Shown piece by piece: positions 61,118 to 64,000 of a stretch of 64,000 bases of DNA. Within the stretch, counting starts at the first letter, position 1, and each line of letters opens with the position of its first letter. A model generated the notes under the pieces. It saw only the letters and a list, made by a program, of their open reading frames with translations, had not been told where the DNA came from and made no database searches. The position numbers and the translations under genes are program-made. This stretch comes from Demequina capsici (GTDB lineage: Bacteria > Actinomycetota > Actinomycetes > Actinomycetales > Demequinaceae), in assembly GCF_032102965.1 (NCBI RefSeq), contig NZ_CP134880.1, positions 744,001 through 808,000 on the forward strand, read 5' to 3'.

Positions 61118-61756
61118 TCAGTCCGCGGTGGACTCCGCCTGGACGTGTGCAGGCGTGCCCGTGGTGGACACCTTCTGGGCTGCGGCGCGGGAGGCGTCGG
61201 AGTCGGGTCCGGGCAGCGGGGCGAGGACCGTCTCGCGGTAGTAGCGCAGCTCCACGATCGAGTCCTGGATGTCGCCCAGCGCGCGGTGGCCGCCGGTCTT
61301 CTCAGGGGCGTTGAAGAACACCCTCGGGTACCAGCGACGCACGAGCTCCTTGAGCGAGCTGACGTCGACCACGCGGTAGTGCAGGCGTTCCATGAGCTGC
61401 GGCATGTCCCGCTCCAGGAACGCCTTGTCCATGCCGACGGTGTTGCCCGCGAGCGGGGGGCGGGTGCCTGCAGGCACATGGGCGTCCACGTATGCGAGCA
61501 CCTGGCGCTGCGCGTCCTCCATGGTGGTGCCGTGCTCGAGCTCGGGCAGCAGGCCCGACGTCGCGTGCATGTTCGTCACGAAGTCGTTCATCTGCGCCAT
61601 CGCCGCGTCCGGCGGTCGGATCACCACGGACACGCCGTCGCCGAGCACGTTGAGCTCGGCGTCCGTGACCAGGCAGGCGACCTCGACGAGCGCATCGTTC
61701 TCAAGGTCCAGCCCGGTCATCTCGCAGTCGATCCAGACAAGGTGATCAGAGGCCAT
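61118..61756 (-). CDS. orn: Oligoribonuclease (212 aa)
   Basis: DnaQ-fold DEDDh exonuclease that degrades di- to penta-ribonucleotides, including pGpG from c-di-GMP breakdown. Motifs: LVWIDCEMTGLD (DxE), GNTVGMDKAFLERDMPQL, and HRALGDIQDSI (late H and D). An alanine/serine-rich tail extends the normal length by about 25 residues. ATG 61754-61756 follows TAGAGT (61764-61769, minus) by 7 nt: leaderless. Two EAL proteins in the window would supply its pGpG substrate. Confidence 0.95.
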   Translation of the reverse strand: MASDHLVWIDCEMTGLDLENDALVEVACLVTDAELNVLGDGVSVVIRPPDAAMAQMNDFVTNMHATSGLLPELEHGTTMEDAQRQVLAYVDAHVPAGTRPPLAGNTVGMDKAFLERDMPQLMERLHYRVVDVSSLKELVRRWYPRVFFNAPEKTGGHRALGDIQDSIVELRYYRETVLAPLPGPDSDASRAAAQKVSTTGTPAHVQAESTAD

Positions 61757-61812
61757 GGCATTCACTCTAGGGGGTGAGGGGGACATCGCCTGTTGACGCC
61801 CTCCGGGCCATG

Positions 61813-61838
61813 TGGTTAGTTAGTAGAGTAACAAACCA
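61813..61838. promoter_or_regulatory. GntR/YtrA-type operator
   Basis: TGGTTAGTTA (61813-61822) and TAACAAACCA (61829-61838) form a 10+6+10 inverted repeat with one mismatch. It covers the TAGAGT -10 box (61824-61829) of the GntR-ABC operon, so the encoded regulator would repress its own operon. Confidence 0.7.
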
Positions 61839-61852
61839 ATGTGGAGGTGCTG

Positions 61853-62209
61853 GTGGACGACGGACGGCCCCTGTTCGAGCAGATCGCCGACGCCCTCGAG
61901 GGCGCGGTGCTCGACGGTTCGATGCCGGAGGGCACGCAGGTGCCGTCCATCAACGAGCTCGCGGTGTTCCACCGGATCAACCCGGCCACCGCCCTCAAGG
62001 GCGTCAACCGCCTGGTCGACGCCGGCATCGTCCACAAGAGAAGGGGGATCGGGATGTTCGTGACGGAAGGAGCGCGAGCGCGACTGCTCGAGGAGCGTCG
62101 GGGAGACTTCGTCGCCCGGCACCTCGCGCCCGTCGTCGCCCGCGCCAAGGCGCTCGGGATCCAGCCCGACGAGCTGGCCGACCTGATCAGGAAGGAGATG
62201 GCGCGATGA
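61853..62209 (+). CDS. GntR-family regulator, YtrA type (118 aa)
   Basis: Short GntR protein: winged helix DGRPLFEQIADALEGAVLDGSMPEGTQVPSINELAVFHRINPATALKGVNRLVDAGIVHKRRGIGMFV, followed by a helical dimerisation tail with no ligand-binding domain (YtrA subgroup). GTG 61853 is preferred because GGAGG (61843-61847) lies five bases upstream; GTG 61841 is an alternative start. It overlaps the ABC ATPase gene (ATGA) and probably binds the palindrome at 61813. Confidence 0.88.
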   Translation: MDDGRPLFEQIADALEGAVLDGSMPEGTQVPSINELAVFHRINPATALKGVNRLVDAGIVHKRRGIGMFVTEGARARLLEERRGDFVARHLAPVVARAKALGIQPDELADLIRKEMAR

Positions 62210-63093
62210 CCGCAGTGCTCGAGGCCGCCGGCCTCACCAAGCGATTCGGCAGCGTCACCGCGGTCGACGACGTGACGTTCCGCATCGACAAGCCGGGCGT
62301 CCACGGACTGCTGGGCCGCAACGGCGCCGGCAAGTCGACGCTCATGAACCTGCTCACGGGGCAGGACTTCGCCACTGCGGGAAAGGTCCGCGTGCGAGGC
62401 GAGAGCCCGCTCGAGAACGCACGGGCGATCGGTGAGGTCGCCCTCATCAAGGAGTCGCAGGTCTACCCCAAGGCGTACAAGGGCAAGCACGTCCTCAAGG
62501 CGGCCTCGTGGGTGTTCCCGCATTGGGATCACGCCTTCGCCGCCAGGCTCGTCGACGACTTCGCCGCTCCGCTCGACCGCAGGATGGAGAAGCTCTCGCG
62601 TGGCCAGCGCTCCGCGATCGGCGCGGTCGTCGCGCTCGCGTCGCGCGCCGAGGTCACGCTGCTCGACGAGCCGTACGCCGGCCTCGACGCCGTCGCGCGT
62701 CAGGTGTTCTACGACCACCTGCTCGAGGACTTCGCCGAGCATCCCCGCACGGTGCTCATGTCGACGCACCTGATCGACGAGGCCGCGGACCTCTTCGAGC
62801 GGGTCCTCGTGATCGACCACGGTCGCATGGTGATCGACGCGTCCGCCGACGACCTGCGCGGCACGGCGCTGAGGGTCGTGGGACGCGCCGCGGACGTCGA
62901 CGCCGTCATCGGGTCGCGCACGGTGCTCCACCGTGAGGCGCTCGGCGGAACAGCCGCAGTCACCGTGGATGGCGCCGACCCGGCGCTGCGGGCCGCCGCC
63001 ACCGCCGCGGGCCTCGAGCTCGCACCCGTCTCGCTCCAACAGCTCATCGTCCGTCGAACTGGGGCGTTCGCCCCGGAGGAGGTCGCGTCATGA
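62206..63093 (+). CDS. ABC transporter ATP-binding protein (295 aa)
   Basis: Walker A GRNGAGKST, signature LSRGQRSAIGAVVALAS (LSGGQ replaced by LSRGQ), Walker B VTLLDEPYAGLD, H-loop MSTHLIDEAADL. About 75 extra C-terminal residues (from RGTALRVVGRAADV) resemble the regulatory extension of YtrB-like ATPases. Overlaps genes on both sides. With the GntR gene it forms a YtrA-type operon, usually induced by cell-wall-active agents (family knowledge). Confidence 0.9.
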   Translation: MTAVLEAAGLTKRFGSVTAVDDVTFRIDKPGVHGLLGRNGAGKSTLMNLLTGQDFATAGKVRVRGESPLENARAIGEVALIKESQVYPKAYKGKHVLKAASWVFPHWDHAFAARLVDDFAAPLDRRMEKLSRGQRSAIGAVVALASRAEVTLLDEPYAGLDAVARQVFYDHLLEDFAEHPRTVLMSTHLIDEAADLFERVLVIDHGRMVIDASADDLRGTALRVVGRAADVDAVIGSRTVLHREALGGTAAVTVDGADPALRAAATAAGLELAPVSLQQLIVRRTGAFAPEEVAS

Positions 63094-63866
63094 CCGTCCA
63101 CGCCGCACCTGCTGCCCCCGTCGTCGCGCCCGCCCTGCCGCTGGCCCGTCGTCTCAGCGCCGTGCTGCGGATCCATCTGGCGAATCCGTGGCAGACGCTC
63201 ATCACCCCGTGGATCATCATGGCGCTCATCTTCGGTGTCAACGCCGGCATCTGGGGCCTGGTGGCGTACTCCGCAGGCGGAGCGGACAAGGTCGAGCCCG
63301 GTGCGTTCCAGAACAACGGGGGCGTCACCTGGCTCTACGTGTTCATGCTGGTGGTCGCGGTGCAGGCCATGCACTTCACCTTCAGGTTCGCCCTGGGTTT
63401 CTCCATCACCCGGCGCGACTACTACGCGGGCACGCTGCTGTACTTCCTGCTGCTCGCGGTCGTCTACACCGCCGGCCTCACGGTGCTCGCCGCGCTCGAA
63501 CGCGCAACAGGCGGATGGTGGCTCAACGGTGGCTTCTTCGCGCCGATGATGCTGGTCGACGCGCCGATCGCCGTGGTGGCCTACTACTCGTTCGCGGGGC
63601 TCCTGCTGGCCTTCACGGTCGGAGCCACCGCAGCGGCCGTATGGGTGCGGTGGGCCGCCGCGGGCCTGTACTGGATGTTCGGCATCCTTGCCGTGGCGCT
63701 CGTCGGAGGCCTCTGGGGCGTCACCGTCGCGCACGCGTGGACGTCCGTCTGGGGCTACCTCACGGACACGCCTCTCGCGGTGCTCGTGACGTGGACCCTC
63801 CCCGTCACCGCGCTCGCGGCGATGGCCGGCCATCTGCTGCTGCGCCGAGCGCCGCTGCGCTCCTGA
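63090..63866 (+). CDS. ABC exporter permease (258 aa)
   Basis: Six hydrophobic helices, starting around residue 38 (WQTLITPWIIMALIFGVNAGIW). No recognisable family beyond the ABC-2 permease type. ATG-coupled to the ATPase gene by a 4-bp overlap. Third gene of the GntR-ABC operon. Cargo unknown. Confidence 0.8.
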   Translation: MTVHAAPAAPVVAPALPLARRLSAVLRIHLANPWQTLITPWIIMALIFGVNAGIWGLVAYSAGGADKVEPGAFQNNGGVTWLYVFMLVVAVQAMHFTFRFALGFSITRRDYYAGTLLYFLLLAVVYTAGLTVLAALERATGGWWLNGGFFAPMMLVDAPIAVVAYYSFAGLLLAFTVGATAAAVWVRWAAAGLYWMFGILAVALVGGLWGVTVAHAWTSVWGYLTDTPLAVLVTWTLPVTALAAMAGHLLLRRAPLRS

Positions 63867-63878
63867 ACGTCAGGACGA

Positions 63879-63904
63879 GGGTCGGGGCTCACGGGCCCCG
63901 ACCC
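63879..63904. terminator. Bidirectional terminator at the end of the permease gene
   Basis: GGGTCGGGGC and GCCCCGACCC around TCACGG, 13 bp after the permease stop and directly beyond the end of the converging partial gene. Confidence 0.78.
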
Positions 63905-63909
63905 CGTGC

Positions 63910-64000
63910 TCAGTCCTCGAGGTCGGCCGACACGGGACGCGACGAGAAGGTGCCGCGCAGGAACTGCTTGGGCCAGTAGTCGACCTCGGCGCCCAGCTCG
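63910..64000 (-). CDS. 3' end of an unidentified gene (30 codons)
   Basis: The frame is open into the window edge and ends at TGA (complement of 63910-63912). The visible C-terminus includes VDYWPKQFLRGTFSSRP and ends SADLED. Too short to identify; codon use is normal for the chromosome. Confidence 0.6.
   Translation of the reverse strand, partial: ELGAEVDYWPKQFLRGTFSSRPVSADLED

Overview
This is a high-GC chromosomal window from an actinobacterium, probably of the order Micrococcales (Cellulomonas/Demequina-like). The evidence is the core gene set: prfB without a programmed frameshift, the ftsE-ftsX-hydrolase operon, smpB and a one-piece ssrA with the tag ADSKRTDFALAA, DUF3039, clpS-DUF2017-murI-MBL-rph-rdgB in the actinobacterial order, and orn. 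Many genes carry a TANNNT -10 box 6-8 nt before the start codon, so leaderless mRNAs seem common. An AdhE and a FocA-type channel suggest facultative fermentation. The genus is an inference.

Layout. 1-7256: polyamine/GABA catabolism (puuB-like oxidase, cupin, PucR regulator, gabT, gabD, a second semialdehyde dehydrogenase). 7371-10796: secreted rhodanese lipoprotein and adhE, each behind a CsoR/CstR-type palindrome. 10948-15685: prfB, ftsEX with an M23 hydrolase, smpB. 15756-19845: MMPL exporter with two TetR regulators. 19920-25833: nucleoside phosphorylase, ssrA, unknown gene, focA, metNIQ. 25902-33861: desaturase, CBS-GGDEF-EAL protein, VOC/MarR pair, Ca2+/cation antiporter, two-gene ABC exporter. 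33906-38725: clpS-murI-rph-rdgB housekeeping block. 38859-44714: thioredoxin (third CsoR/CstR-type site), tRNA-Leu, EAL protein, peroxiredoxin, giant membrane protein.

44866 to about 54780, directly behind tRNA-Lys(CTT), looks like a genomic island of visibly lower GC. It has a HIRAN protein, a membrane protein, an 805-residue protein with a PD-(D/E)XK-like motif, and a compact five-gene operon (50487-54542): a RuBisCO-activase-like AAA+ ATPase, a possible HORMA-like protein, a ThsB-like TIR protein, a protein with two TIR-like regions, and a stand-alone SLOG protein. This is the best candidate for an undescribed conflict/defence system. It combines a remodelling ATPase and possible sensor (CBASS-like logic) with TIR signalling and a SLOG receptor (Thoeris-like logic), but has neither a CD-NTase nor a SIR2 effector.

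54927-64000: alpha/beta hydrolase with TetR, an OpuC-type osmoprotectant ABC transporter whose binding protein looks circularly permuted, DUF4126, tRNA-His, orn, a GntR-ABC operon, and the 3' end of an unidentified gene.
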